From JAJPHI01 sp035541875 (GTDB taxonomy: Bacteria > Desulfobacterota > Binatia > Binatales > Binataceae): a stretch of 64,000 nucleotides of DNA. The stretch spans positions 1-64,000 of the forward strand of contig DATKML010000053.1 in the NCBI GenBank assembly GCA_035541875.1. Direction: 5' to 3'. The position numbers and the translations under genes are program-made. Positions within the stretch are counted from its first letter, which is position 1. Each line of letters opens with the position of its first letter. The notes beneath the pieces were generated by a model, which ran no database searches, was not told the origin of the DNA, and worked only from the letters and a program-made list of their open reading frames with translations. Of the stretch, positions 43,741 to 52,667 are shown piece by piece.

Positions 43741-45195
43741 GTGAAGATCGCGATCGTGGCGGCCGAGATGGGGCCGCTGGCCAAAGCCGGTGGACTGGGC
43801 GATGTAATCGGCGCCCTGCCCCAAGCATTGCTGCGCGCGGGTGCGAAGCCGAGCGTAATCCTGCCCGGCTATCGCGATCTGCTGGAACACAAGGCCAGCA
43901 GCGTCTACGAGGGTAACGCCGATCTGCTGCTCGGTGGCGAGCGCGAGAGCTATCGAGTCTTGCGCGCGGACGGGCCCGACGGCGTCCCGCTCTATCTGAT
44001 AGACCATCCGAACTTCTTCAATCGAGCAGGAATCTACGGCGAATCCGGGACGGACTATCCGGATAATATCCGCCGCTTCATCTTCTTCGGGCGCGCGGCA
44101 GCGACGGTCGCGGCGAAGCTGAATCCCGACGTGCTGCATGCACATGATTGGCATGCTTCGGTCGCGACGCTGGTTGCTCGCGCCGACAGCGAGCTTCGTG
44201 AGCGCTTCGCCAAGACGGTATCAGCCTTCACGATCCATAATCTGGCGTTCCAGGGCCTATGCACGACGCGCGATTTCCCGCTCCTAGGCCTCGATTGGTC
44301 ATGGTACTCGGTCGACGCGCTCGAGTTCTACGGGCAGGTGAACCTGATGAAGGGCGCGGTGATGATAGCCGATGGCGTTTCCACCGTGAGCCCGAGCTAT
44401 GCCTACGAAACAGCGCATGACCCGGAACTGGGTTTCGGGCTCGATGGTGTCCTGCGCGGCCGTGGCGAGCATTATTGCGGAATCATCAACGGCGCCGATT
44501 ACCATGAATGGGATCCGTCGAAGGATCAGTTGATCGGCACGCGCTACACGCCTTCGCGACGCGCCGGCAAGAAGGCCTGTCTTTACGATCTGCGCGAGGA
44601 GTTCAAGCTGCCCCATCTGATCGATACGCCGGTGATCGGGATGGTCACGCGGATGACGTCGCAGAAGGGTATCGACCTTTTGGTGCAGGCGCTCGATCGG
44701 CTGCTCGATCTCGATGTGCAGCTCGTGATGCTCGCAAGTGGCGATCGCGAACTGGAACGGCAGTTTCAACTCGCCGCGCAACGCCATCATGATCGACTGC
44801 GGGTGATCAACGGCTTCGATAACGGCTTGGCCCATCGGATTCAGGCCGGGAGCGATATGTTTTTGATGCCCTCGCGCTACGAGCCGTGCGGGCTGACGCA
44901 GATGTATGCGCTCAAATACGGCACGGTGCCTATCGTGCGCGCGACCGGCGGACTCAAGGATACGATTACGGATTTCGATCCCGTTGCCGGCACCGGCAAT
45001 GGCTTCACCTTCACCGACTATACGCCCGAGGCGCTGACCGAGGCGGTGCAATGCGCCGTTGAGGTTTTTCGCAGTCCGGGACACTGGGTCCGCCTGATGA
45101 GCAACTGCTTCAAATCCGAGTTCTCCTGGGCATACTCGGCCGAGCAGTACATCAAGTGGTTCGACCAACTGATTCGCGAAACAGCCGGCAAATAA
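43741..45195 (+). CDS. glgA: Glycogen synthase GlgA
   Basis: A 484-residue GT5 glycogen synthase that elongates alpha-1,4-glucan from ADP-glucose. The N-terminal ADP-glucose site K15-A-G-G-L is in LAKAGGLGDVIGALP. HDWHASVATLVA, the loop TIHNLAFQG and the C-terminal catalytic SRYEPCGLTQMYALKYG are present. Starts with GTG 43741. No glgB, glgC or glgP is adjacent. The RNase H gene starts six bases after its stop, so the two are co-transcribed. Confidence 0.95.
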   Translation: MKIAIVAAEMGPLAKAGGLGDVIGALPQALLRAGAKPSVILPGYRDLLEHKASSVYEGNADLLLGGERESYRVLRADGPDGVPLYLIDHPNFFNRAGIYGESGTDYPDNIRRFIFFGRAAATVAAKLNPDVLHAHDWHASVATLVARADSELRERFAKTVSAFTIHNLAFQGLCTTRDFPLLGLDWSWYSVDALEFYGQVNLMKGAVMIADGVSTVSPSYAYETAHDPELGFGLDGVLRGRGEHYCGIINGADYHEWDPSKDQLIGTRYTPSRRAGKKACLYDLREEFKLPHLIDTPVIGMVTRMTSQKGIDLLVQALDRLLDLDVQLVMLASGDRELERQFQLAAQRHHDRLRVINGFDNGLAHRIQAGSDMFLMPSRYEPCGLTQMYALKYGTVPIVRATGGLKDTITDFDPVAGTGNGFTFTDYTPEALTEAVQCAVEVFRSPGHWVRLMSNCFKSEFSWAYSAEQYIKWFDQLIRETAGK

Positions 45196-45201
45196 TTTCT
45201 C

Positions 45202-45804
45202 ATGGCTGATGCATCGCCAACGTGGGTGGCCTATGCCGATGGCTCGTGCCTGGGGAATCCGGGGCGCGGCGGCTGGGGTGTACTGGTAATCGATCCCGAC
45301 GGCAACACGCACGAGTATTCCGGCGCCGATCCCGCGACCACCAACAATCGGATGGAGATCACTGCGGCGATCGAGGCGCTGCGATCGCTACCCTCCGGTG
45401 CCGAAGTAAAGTTGCATAGCGATAGCCAATACGTCGTTAAGACGATGACGCTCGGATGGAAGCGGCGCGAGAACCTCGATCTCTGGCGATTGCTCGATCA
45501 CGAAGCGATACGCCGTCGGGTGCGATGGGAATGGGTGCGCGGCCATAACGGCGATCCACTGAATGAGCGCGTCGACGAACTCGCACGAAGCGCTGCTGAA
45601 GGTCGCGCGGCGCGGAATGCTCCCGCCTCTCGTGCATCACAGAAGGCTGCCCCAACCGTCGCGATGAGGCTCGCATCACTCTTGCGCCCCGGCGAAGAAG
45701 TGCGCCAGTGTGCAGCTTGTGGCAAGGACTTCGTCGCAATCGAGAAGGAGCGTTTTTGTTCACACGTCATATGCCAACTCCGCGCACGCAGTGCCGAGAG
45801 GTAG
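45202..45804 (+). CDS. rnhA: Ribonuclease HI with C-terminal zinc ribbon
   Basis: A 200-residue protein. The RNase H domain (residues 8-135) keeps the full catalytic set: D13 (AYADGSC), E52 (NNRMEITAA), D74 (LHSDSQYV) and D125 (ERVDELARS). After an Ala-rich linker comes an unusual C-terminal extension with C170-x-x-C173 and C186-x4-C191, a probable zinc ribbon. It cuts the RNA strand of RNA-DNA hybrids, and the ribbon may help nucleic-acid binding. The gene follows glgA by six bases. Confidence 0.92.
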   Translation: MADASPTWVAYADGSCLGNPGRGGWGVLVIDPDGNTHEYSGADPATTNNRMEITAAIEALRSLPSGAEVKLHSDSQYVVKTMTLGWKRRENLDLWRLLDHEAIRRRVRWEWVRGHNGDPLNERVDELARSAAEGRAARNAPASRASQKAAPTVAMRLASLLRPGEEVRQCAACGKDFVAIEKERFCSHVICQLRARSAER

Positions 45805-45808
45805 CTGA

Positions 45809-46129
45809 TTAGCCCGCCTCCCTAGCAAGCCCTTCCAAACGATGGACGCGCACCTTTACTTCGACGCGTGAGCCTAGTCGATTCAGAATGGACATCAGGC
45901 GATCGGTGGTAAAACGGCCTAAGTCTGCGTTGCGGATACGTGAAAAATCAGCCGCTGCAATTCCGGTACGATCATGAGCCGCACGCACGGTCAGGTGATC
46001 GCGGTCCAGTATCTTTATAATTTCAGCTGCCAATATGCTCTTGAGTTGCTCCACATCCGGGTCTTTGTGCCCGAGGTCGCGGAACACATTGCCGCTGCCG
46101 CGCTGCAGTTCAAACCTTTCGCGTTTCAT
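45809..46129 (-). CDS. XRE-family antitoxin (HigA-like)
   Basis: A 106-residue DNA-binding protein with an HTH: LTVRAAHDRTGIAAADFSRI (residues about 46-66), and the C-terminal segment RLMSILNRLGSRVEVKVRVH typical of HigA-type antitoxins. The gene starts overlapping the toxin stop codon (ATGA), a toxin-first order as in higBA. It probably also represses the operon through the palindrome at 46489. It appears intact while the toxin upstream is disrupted. Confidence 0.85.
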   Translation of the reverse strand: MKRERFELQRGSGNVFRDLGHKDPDVEQLKSILAAEIIKILDRDHLTVRAAHDRTGIAAADFSRIRNADLGRFTTDRLMSILNRLGSRVEVKVRVHRLEGLAREAG

Positions 46130-46473
46130 TGCAGCATCTCCTTCAATCTCTTCAAACGTTCATGAATCAAATCGATCTCGCGTTGCGGCGTTTTGATACC
46201 CCGGGTCGATTTCTTCTGAAACGCGTGAAGCACCTAGATTTCGTCGGCAAGTTGTACTGCATAGATCACCCGATACGCATCGCCTCGAAACGGCAAAGCG
46301 ATTTCAAATACGCCGGATCCAAAACCGCGCATCGGCTTAGCGATATCCGCCTTCCCACCTTCCGCAGCGATCGTCAGGGCAGTTAGACAAACCGTTCTGG
46401 CACCCGCTGGAAACGTTTCGAATTCCCGCAACGCCGCGCTAATCCACGAAATCGGCCTTGTCTTTCGCGTCAT
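46126..46473 (-). pseudogene. RelE/HigB-type toxin with internal amber stop
   Basis: The frame from ATG 46473 reads MTRKTRPISWISAALREFET with the core KPMRGFGSGVFEIALPF and RVIYAVQLADEI, then TAG at 46236-46234. Reading on in the same frame gives VLHAFQKKSTRGIKTPQREI and ends at TGA 46126. Homologues have W at the stop site (E-x-W-V-L-H-A-F), so a TGG-to-TAG change fits. The lost C-terminal part holds the catalytic basic residues of Gp49/RelE-like mRNases, so the toxin is probably inactive. Sequencing error or readthrough are alternatives. Confidence 0.78.
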
Positions 46474-46488
46474 CGGGTGGTCTTTCTA

Positions 46489-46508
46489 TGTAGTCATATT
46501 TGACTACA
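46489..46508. promoter_or_regulatory. Palindromic operator of the toxin-antitoxin operon
   Basis: TGTAGTC-ATATTT-GACTACA, a perfect 7-bp inverted repeat, lies 16 bases upstream of the toxin ATG. Such palindromes are usual binding sites of HigA-type antitoxins. Confidence 0.7.
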
Positions 46509-46580
46509 ATCGTCAATGGTGAAAGTCCCGGCCTGATGGCTGTGCGCTTAGGTTGACGCGACTGGCCGGTCCGGCCTTTA

Positions 46581-47999
46581 ATGCGGGGCATGGTCGGAAT
46601 AGTTTCATACGGATCGTACATTCCCTATCGGCGATTGAAGCGGGCTGCGATTGCGGCGATGCTCGGCGTACCAGCGACGCGCGGCGAACGTGCCGTCGCC
46701 AGCTTCGACGAAGACAGCGTCTCGATGGCGGTCGAGGCGATACGCGACGCGCTCAAGGGCGTGCCTAAAGCCAAGATCGGATCGCTGCTCTTCGCCACGA
46801 CGACGCCTCCTTACGGTGAAAAGCTCAATGCGGCGATTGTCGGCGCTGCGGCGCAATTGCCGGCCGAAATCCGCGCCTCGGATCTCACTGGATCGACGCG
46901 TGCGGGTCTCGCCGGGATGCTGCAGGCTGCGGAGGCCGCCCAGGCGAGTGGCGGGTACTCAGCGATCGCGATGGCCGACGCGCGGCTCGGCGCTCCCGAA
47001 GGCAAGATGGAGCAGCAGAACGGCGACGGTGGAGCTGCCTTCGTCCTGGGCAACGAGAACGTAATCGCGGAAATCGAGGCCAGCGTCTCCTTTACGCGCG
47101 AATTCCTCGACGGATGGCGCGCGCCCGGTGAACGCTTCGGCCATTCGTGGGAGGAGCGTTTTGCGCTGACTCAGGCCTACGGACCGCTGTTGCAGAAAGC
47201 TGTCACGGCCGTGCTCGAAAAGGCCAAGGTCAAGCCCGACGATATAGCCAAGGTACTACTCGACGCCCCGAACCCGCGCGCCGTCGACGAATTTGTTCGC
47301 GCCGTCAAGCTCGATCCAACCCGAGTTGCGGATTCGCTTGCGCTGACGGTGGGTCAGGCCGGTGCGGCGCATCTGGGCCTGATGATCACTGCCGCCCTGC
47401 CCTCCTGCAAGCCGGGGGATCGTATCCTGGTCGTCGGTATCGCCGATGGCGCCGACGCGATGATCCTCAAGATCACGCCTGCCGCCGCGAATTTCCATCC
47501 GGTGCATTCGGTTGGCCGGATGATCGAATCGAAGGGCGACGTGAGCTACGCCGGTTATCTCAAGTGGCGCGAGATTCTGCCGACCGAACCGCCCCGTCGT
47601 CCCGATTTCGACCGACCGGGCGCTCCGCCGATGCTGCGCGCGAGTCAATGGAAGTTCGGGCTCATCGGCTCGAAGTGCACCGCCTGTGGCACACCGCAAT
47701 TGCCGCCGCAGCGCGTATGCGTCAAGTGCCAGGCGCACGACAAGATGGAGCCGTATCCGTTCGCGGATCGGGTTGGTCGCATCGCGACCTATGCGTTCGA
47801 TCGGCTGGCTCCGTCGCTGAATCCGCCGGTCGTGAACGTCGTCGTCGATTTCGATGGCGGTGGCCGTTTCTTGTGCGAGATGACCGATTGCGAGGCCGAC
47901 AAGGTCGCGATCGGTGACGAAGTCGAGATGACGTTCCGGCGTTTGTTCACCGCCGACGGGATTCATAACTATTTCTGGAAGGCCCGTCCAAAGCGGTAA
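46581..47999 (+). CDS. HMG-CoA synthase-like/DUF35 fusion protein
   Basis: A 472-residue protein. The N-terminal part (residues 1-330) is a thiolase-fold domain of the 3-hydroxy-3-methylglutaryl-CoA synthase type (MVGIVSYGSYIPYRRLKR, DEDSVSMAVEAIRDAL). Residues about 350-470 form a DUF35 zinc ribbon (KCTACGTPQLPPQRVCVKC) plus OB fold. The loop that normally contains the catalytic Cys reads SDLTGSTRAGLAGM, with no Cys, so classical condensation chemistry is unlikely. It could act in retro-aldol or other acyl-CoA chemistry; exact reaction unknown. A start at ATG 46590 (MVGIVS) is an alternative. Confidence 0.82.
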   Translation: MRGMVGIVSYGSYIPYRRLKRAAIAAMLGVPATRGERAVASFDEDSVSMAVEAIRDALKGVPKAKIGSLLFATTTPPYGEKLNAAIVGAAAQLPAEIRASDLTGSTRAGLAGMLQAAEAAQASGGYSAIAMADARLGAPEGKMEQQNGDGGAAFVLGNENVIAEIEASVSFTREFLDGWRAPGERFGHSWEERFALTQAYGPLLQKAVTAVLEKAKVKPDDIAKVLLDAPNPRAVDEFVRAVKLDPTRVADSLALTVGQAGAAHLGLMITAALPSCKPGDRILVVGIADGADAMILKITPAAANFHPVHSVGRMIESKGDVSYAGYLKWREILPTEPPRRPDFDRPGAPPMLRASQWKFGLIGSKCTACGTPQLPPQRVCVKCQAHDKMEPYPFADRVGRIATYAFDRLAPSLNPPVVNVVVDFDGGGRFLCEMTDCEADKVAIGDEVEMTFRRLFTADGIHNYFWKARPKR

Positions 48000-48051
48000 G
48001 AAGCTTGCTCGATCACGCCTTGAGTCCCGCTCCCCGATGGGAGAGAGCGAA

Positions 48052-48215
48052 GCATCGAGAGCATAGTCTCGATGCGCGGTGAGGGTCCACAAGCGATGAT
48101 TATTGGTGAGCGCAATGCGAACAATGAAACCGGTACCGGCTCCGCTCGCATTGCTCGCGCAGCCGTTCGGGATCCTTCGGCTTCGTTCGCGTTGCTCACT
48201 TCGCTCAGGATGACA
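48052..48215. repeat. Intergenic hairpin and partial REP-like element
   Basis: GCATCGAGA (48052-48060) pairs with TCTCGATGC (48067-48075). Farther right GGATCCTTCGGCTTCG and GCTCAGGATGACA (48203-48215) match one end of the inverted-repeat family seen at 14355 and 25330, but no left partner is found. Confidence 0.5.
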
Positions 48216-48311
48216 AAAGTTTCGTTGAGTTGAAGTATAGGACAGGGCACTAAGCAATCACCAGCGATTTGTTCCGCTATCAACCCGCCAACTTCAGGGG
48301 AGGAGTTGCCA

Positions 48312-49604
48312 ATGGGATCGAACGGAAAGAGTCACAACGGCGCGAGCGGCGCTTCCTGGCATAGCCAATATCCTAAGCTCGGCACCGAGCCTGTCCCGAT
48401 AGAACCTTATATCTCACCGGAATTCTTTGAGTTGGAGCGCGAGCACGTTTTCAAGCGCGCCTGGCTCTGCCTCGGCCGCGAGGAGCGGATTCCGAAACCG
48501 GGCGATTTCTTTATCAAGGATATAGCGATCGCGCGGACCTCGCTGATCGTCGCGCGCGGCGAGGACGGAAAGATCCGCGCCTTCCATAATGCTTGTTCGC
48601 ATCGCTCGAACAAGGTCGAGTGGCAGGCCAAAGGATGTGCCTCGACGTTCACGTGCCCGTTCCACGGATGGTGTTACGGACTCGACGGCAAGCTCATCGC
48701 CGTTCCCGATGAGAAGAGCTTCTTCAATCTCGACAAGTCGAAGCTCGGACTCACGCCGATCGCGCTCGACGCCTGGAAGGGCTTTATCTTTATCAACCTG
48801 AATCCCGAGCAGACCCTACGCGAATATCTGGGCGAGTTTGCGGACGCGATCGAGGACTATCCTTTCGCGGCCAACGGGGTGAACTGCTACGAATGGAGCA
48901 CCGAGCTTAACTGCAATTGGAAGCTCCTGCGCGATGCTTTCAAAGAGGCCTATCACGTCGCGTTTCTCCATCGCCGATCGCTGCGCGACTCCTACACCGG
49001 TCGCCAGAATCCTTTCGGCCACGCGCTCTATTTCAAGCTCTTCCCGCTCCATCAGCGATGGTCACTCGCGGCGAATCCGGCCTATCAGCCCTCCCCGCTT
49101 GAAGCGATGGCCTATCGCTATTCCTCGTTCGTGCTCAAGAACGATTTCGACAAGGAACCGCCCAAGGGCGCAAACCCGACCGGCGATCCCAACTGGGTGC
49201 TCGATATCAACGCGATCTTTCCGAGCTGCCTGATCGATACGCTCCAGAACGGTTACTTCACCTATAACTTCTGGCCGATCGCCGTCGATCGGACCCTATG
49301 GGAAGTGCGGGTCTATTTCGGCGAGCCGCGTAATGCTGCGGAGCGGTTCAGCCAGGAGCATGCCCGACTCACTTTCCGCGACGTAATCATGGAAGACGCC
49401 GCCACGATGGAGAACACGCAAGCAGTTCTCGCCTCGGGCGCGAAGACGCACTTCCAGTTCCAGGACGAGGAGTTGCTGCTGCGTCACGATAACAAGGTGC
49501 TGGCGGACTATATCAAGGCGAAGAACGGCAAGGCTCAGACCAAATCGAAAGCCAAGTCGACCGGAAAGAGGAGCGCGAGTCATGCCCAAAATGCGGCTGC
49601 CTGA
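48312..49604 (+). CDS. Rieske non-heme iron oxygenase, alpha subunit
   Basis: About 430 residues. The Rieske [2Fe-2S] motif is C95-x-H97 with C115-x-x-H118 (HNACSHRSN, FTCPFHGW). The catalytic domain has the Fe ligands in DAFKEAYHVAFLHRR (H-x4-H), and a C-terminal acidic residue expected after AERFSQEHARL. These enzymes hydroxylate aromatic or other ring/lipid substrates with electrons from a reductase; none is adjacent. ATG 48312 is eight bases after GGGGAGG; a TTG six bases earlier is less likely. The C-terminus is Lys-rich. It overlaps the next small gene. Confidence 0.9.
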   Translation: MGSNGKSHNGASGASWHSQYPKLGTEPVPIEPYISPEFFELEREHVFKRAWLCLGREERIPKPGDFFIKDIAIARTSLIVARGEDGKIRAFHNACSHRSNKVEWQAKGCASTFTCPFHGWCYGLDGKLIAVPDEKSFFNLDKSKLGLTPIALDAWKGFIFINLNPEQTLREYLGEFADAIEDYPFAANGVNCYEWSTELNCNWKLLRDAFKEAYHVAFLHRRSLRDSYTGRQNPFGHALYFKLFPLHQRWSLAANPAYQPSPLEAMAYRYSSFVLKNDFDKEPPKGANPTGDPNWVLDINAIFPSCLIDTLQNGYFTYNFWPIAVDRTLWEVRVYFGEPRNAAERFSQEHARLTFRDVIMEDAATMENTQAVLASGAKTHFQFQDEELLLRHDNKVLADYIKAKNGKAQTKSKAKSTGKRSASHAQNAAA

Positions 49605-49914
49605 TCAGTTCCGCGATCTTGAACCGCTCGCCGCCGGATGGTCACTCGCGACCGAGGCCGAGCGGCACGCCAAACGGATGAACAGCACGATCGAGGAACT
49701 GCGCGCCTTCTACGATGCGCTGATGCCGCGAATCGAAGATGTGCTCGGTTATCTGAGCGAGTTTCAAGTCGGCTCGCTGACACCCGAGGGACGGAACCTG
49801 CTCCATCTGGCGTTTTCGCTGGCGGAGATCGGTCCCGCGGTCGAGTTGTACGGAATGCCCGAAGTACCCGACGGCTTCGACTCGCGCCGGTTTATCCCCG
49901 CCCCTGGACAGTAA
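49582..49914 (+). CDS. Small protein coupled to the Rieske oxygenase
   Basis: A 110-residue helical protein that overlaps the oxygenase gene by 23 bases, implying translational coupling. It reads LPDQFRDLEPLAAGWSLATE at the N-terminus and PDGFDSRRFIPAPGQ at the end. I do not recognise a family with known function. Context suggests an accessory or regulatory partner of the Rieske oxygenase, not a Rieske beta subunit, which is longer. Confidence 0.7.
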   Translation: MPKMRLPDQFRDLEPLAAGWSLATEAERHAKRMNSTIEELRAFYDALMPRIEDVLGYLSEFQVGSLTPEGRNLLHLAFSLAEIGPAVELYGMPEVPDGFDSRRFIPAPGQ

Positions 49915-49987
49915 TCGACGAACCGCGACACCTTCGCCCATCGCGACTGACTTCACCTCTCATCTGCTCACACATAATCTACTATGT

Positions 49988-51054
49988 GTGAGCAGTTTGA
50001 TTACGGCCTTCGCGTTTTGCTGCCTGATGCTCTCGGCGGTGGCCCGCGCCGCTGATAAACCGCGGCTCGATCTCGCGACCGCCGATTGGTCGGTAAACGC
50101 ACCTCGCAGTCTTGTGGATGACCCACCCTCCGACAATGAGATCAAGGATTTCGCCGCGAAGATTAACGATGGTGTAGCTCCCGAAGGTGTGTGCTCCGCG
50201 GTATTCGCGGACCTTCGGGCACTCGGGCACGCTTTCATTGGTAATGGTTTCCGCTACTGGCCGTTCTTGCGCTCTTAAAGTCATAGACAAGAATGCTCAC
50301 GGCTTCACCGCATACGCCATCGATCAAGCGCACGGAATCGATGGACCTGAAATCAAGGATTTAGAAGGCAATGGTCGATTGGAACTCGTCGTCGAGACCG
50401 AATTCACGCCCTTCGCAGGCTATGGAGACAACCCACTCGGCACCTGGCCGGTGATCTACACCTGGAACGGTAGCGGATACGTCGATGCGAGCAGTAATTA
50501 CAAAGTTTCTTACGAACGACACTTGAGGGAGCTGAAGAAACAGATCGCCATCGCCGGAGCGGGATATCGTTCGGAACCCGAGCGTCGGCAGCCAATCGTT
50601 CCTAAAGCGCCGAAGCTCGCCATTGCCGCAGGTGATTACTACGATTAGATTCCGGGATCACGCGCGTGGTCTTCACCACCTCGTAGGTTATCACCTCAGC
50701 ATCCGACATCGGCGCATTCCGGTGAGGATATAGGCTTGATATGCCTAAAAGCCGAAGCGGACAAAATTGAGCGATTTATCGGTTTAGGGAATCAGGCCAG
50801 TTTGAATGACGCTAGTCGGTGGGCCGACAGCGACGACCCTAAGCTTCGCGACTTTGCCGTTGAAGTGTTGGCGGCTATCGGCACGTCTGAGGCGCAGGCT
50901 CGTCTGCAAAAACTAGGCGACGATTCGTTCAGGAGCATCGCTGAGAAGGCGAAGTATTCGTTGAAAATATTGGCCGCGGGAGGGAGCCACACGCGGTGGA
51001 ACCTGAGGATATTCCGCTGTCTCAATTTCAAGACGCCAATGAGCGATCCGCCCT
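49988..51054 (+). pseudogene. Decayed secreted/HEAT-repeat gene
   Basis: Pieces of what looks like one exported protein. MSSLITAFAFCCLMLSAVAR is a signal peptide, with ADWSVNAPRSLVDDPPSDNE following. A frame shift near 50268 leads to CALKVIDKNAHGFTAYAIDQ and GPEIKDLEGNGRLELVVETE, then a TAG at 50646. The same frame later reads CLKAEADKIERFIGLGNQAS and RDFAVEVLAAIGTSEAQARL, a HEAT-like segment, up to 51054. Whether these are one or two genes is uncertain, but at least one frameshift is plain. Confidence 0.55.
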
Positions 51055-51218
51055 GAAAATGAGAGCGATGCCAATCGCGCAACATGCGAGCGCGGCCCGC
51101 AAAACGCTTGGGATCGTGTTCGCGGCTGTGTTATTACAAGGCAGGATTTCGTACACTCAATAGCAAGGAACAAGACGGCGGCGGCTTGAGGAAGCGCCGA
51201 CCGACTGGAGGAAACTAG

Positions 51219-52403
51219 ATGGCAAGCCGTGGAATCAAGGATCGCGTCGCGATCGTCGGGATGGGCTGCACGAAGTTCGGCGAACATTGGGACAAGGGCG
51301 CCGACGACCTCATGATCGATGCGGCCTACGAGGCCTACAAGTCGGCGGGAATCGAGCCCAAGGACGTCGATGCGTACTGGCTCGGCACGATGGGATCCGG
51401 CGTCTCCGGCTTGACCCTAAGCGAACCGCTCAAGATTCAATACAAGCCGGTTACCCGCGTCGAAAATATGTGCGCGACCGGTTCCGAATCGCTCCGCCAG
51501 GCGGCCTATGCGGTCGCGTCGGGCGCGTTCGATTGCGTGATGGCGATCGGCGTGGAAAAGCTGAAGGACTCGGGCTTCTCAGGACTCGTGGTGACCAATC
51601 CGCCGAACGACGGCACCCCGGCCAACATGACGCCGCCCGCCCTCTTCTCGTTGCTGGCGCCGGCCTACTTCAAGAAGTACGGCCTCGATCCCGAAAAGGG
51701 CCGCGACGTTCTCGCCCGTATCGCATGGAAGAACCACAAGAACGGCGCCAAGAACCCCAAGGCGCAGTTCCAGAAGGAAGTCTCGATGGAAGCGATCAAG
51801 GGCTCGGCCAAGATCGCGGATCCATTGTGCGTGATGGATTGCTCAGGCGTATCGGACGGCTCAGCCGCCGCGATCGTCGTGCGGGCCGAGGACGCGTACA
51901 AGTACACCAAGAATCCGATTTTCATCAAGGCGCTGTCGTTCGTTGCCGGACCAGCCGAAGGGCCGGTTTCGCAGGAATACGATTTCACGAGCTTCCCGGA
52001 AGTCGTGGCGACCGCCAAGGACGCATACGCGCAGGCGGGTATCACGAATCCGCGCGAGCAGATCAGCCTCGCCGAGGTTCATGACTGCTTCACGCCGACC
52101 GAGTTGGTGCTCTACGAGGATCTCGGATTCAGCAATCGCGGAACGGCTTGGCAGGACGTGCTCGAAGGCTTCTTCGATCTCGAAGGCAAACTGCCGGTCA
52201 ATCCAGACGGCGGCCTGAAGTCGTTCGGCCATCCGATTGGCGCGTCGGGCCTCCGGATGATGTACGAGATGTGGTTGCAGCTCCGCGGCGAAGCTGGTCA
52301 GCGCCAGATCAATAATCCGAAGCTCGGCCTCACGCATAATCTGGGCGGACAACCCGGACGCTGCGTCAGCTTCGTATCGGTGGTCGGCAGCCAGCTCGGA
52401 TAA
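51219..52403 (+). CDS. Thiolase family protein (acetyl-CoA acetyltransferase/SCPx type)
   Basis: A 394-residue thiolase. Its nucleophilic Cys is present in RVENMCATGSESLRQAA, unlike the thiolase-like gene at 24114. The C-terminal GLKSFGHPIGASGLRMMYEM holds the catalytic His, and a terminal GLTHNLGGQPGRCVSF segment fits SCPx-type thiolases, where Cys is also found at the second site. It probably cleaves 3-ketoacyl-CoA in side-chain or fatty-acid breakdown. GGAGGAAAC precedes ATG 51219. A strong terminator follows; the gene is monocistronic. Confidence 0.9.
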   Translation: MASRGIKDRVAIVGMGCTKFGEHWDKGADDLMIDAAYEAYKSAGIEPKDVDAYWLGTMGSGVSGLTLSEPLKIQYKPVTRVENMCATGSESLRQAAYAVASGAFDCVMAIGVEKLKDSGFSGLVVTNPPNDGTPANMTPPALFSLLAPAYFKKYGLDPEKGRDVLARIAWKNHKNGAKNPKAQFQKEVSMEAIKGSAKIADPLCVMDCSGVSDGSAAAIVVRAEDAYKYTKNPIFIKALSFVAGPAEGPVSQEYDFTSFPEVVATAKDAYAQAGITNPREQISLAEVHDCFTPTELVLYEDLGFSNRGTAWQDVLEGFFDLEGKLPVNPDGGLKSFGHPIGASGLRMMYEMWLQLRGEAGQRQINNPKLGLTHNLGGQPGRCVSFVSVVGSQLG

Positions 52404-52462
52404 CTCGTCGCTACCATAGCCATCATACGGCTGCGGTAGTTCGATTTACCTGGCTTAACACA

Positions 52463-52496
52463 ACGGAGAGAGCGACAACGCTCTCTCCGTTTTAAT
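52463..52496 (+). terminator. Rho-independent terminator after the thiolase gene
   Basis: AACGGAGAGAGC pairs with GCTCTCTCCGTT across GACAA, followed by TTAATTTTATT. Confidence 0.88.
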
Positions 52497-52667
52497 TTTA
52501 TTGCGCTTTTTATCTCTAATAACCCTATAAACAGGACAACAGTCCACTGGCATTCTCGATAACTTTCTTTAGAAGCTATTGTATCGGCAATAAGAGTTAA
52601 CTAATCTCAATAGCATCCAAGTAGCCTTGGGGAATTGAATCTCGCAGATCGTCAGGGGGTGACGACT

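Noticed and set aside
44299..45312. 337-residue minus-strand frame opposite glgA
   Set aside because: No recognisable domain, His/Arg-rich, and glgA is complete on the other strand.
47256..48257. 333-residue minus-strand frame opposite the HMGCS-like gene
   Set aside because: Antisense shadow running into a repeat-rich gap; no motif.
52404..52634. AT-rich stretch after the thiolase terminator considered as an integration or origin region
   Set aside because: No DnaA boxes, direct repeats or integrase gene; it only looks like AT-rich intergenic DNA.
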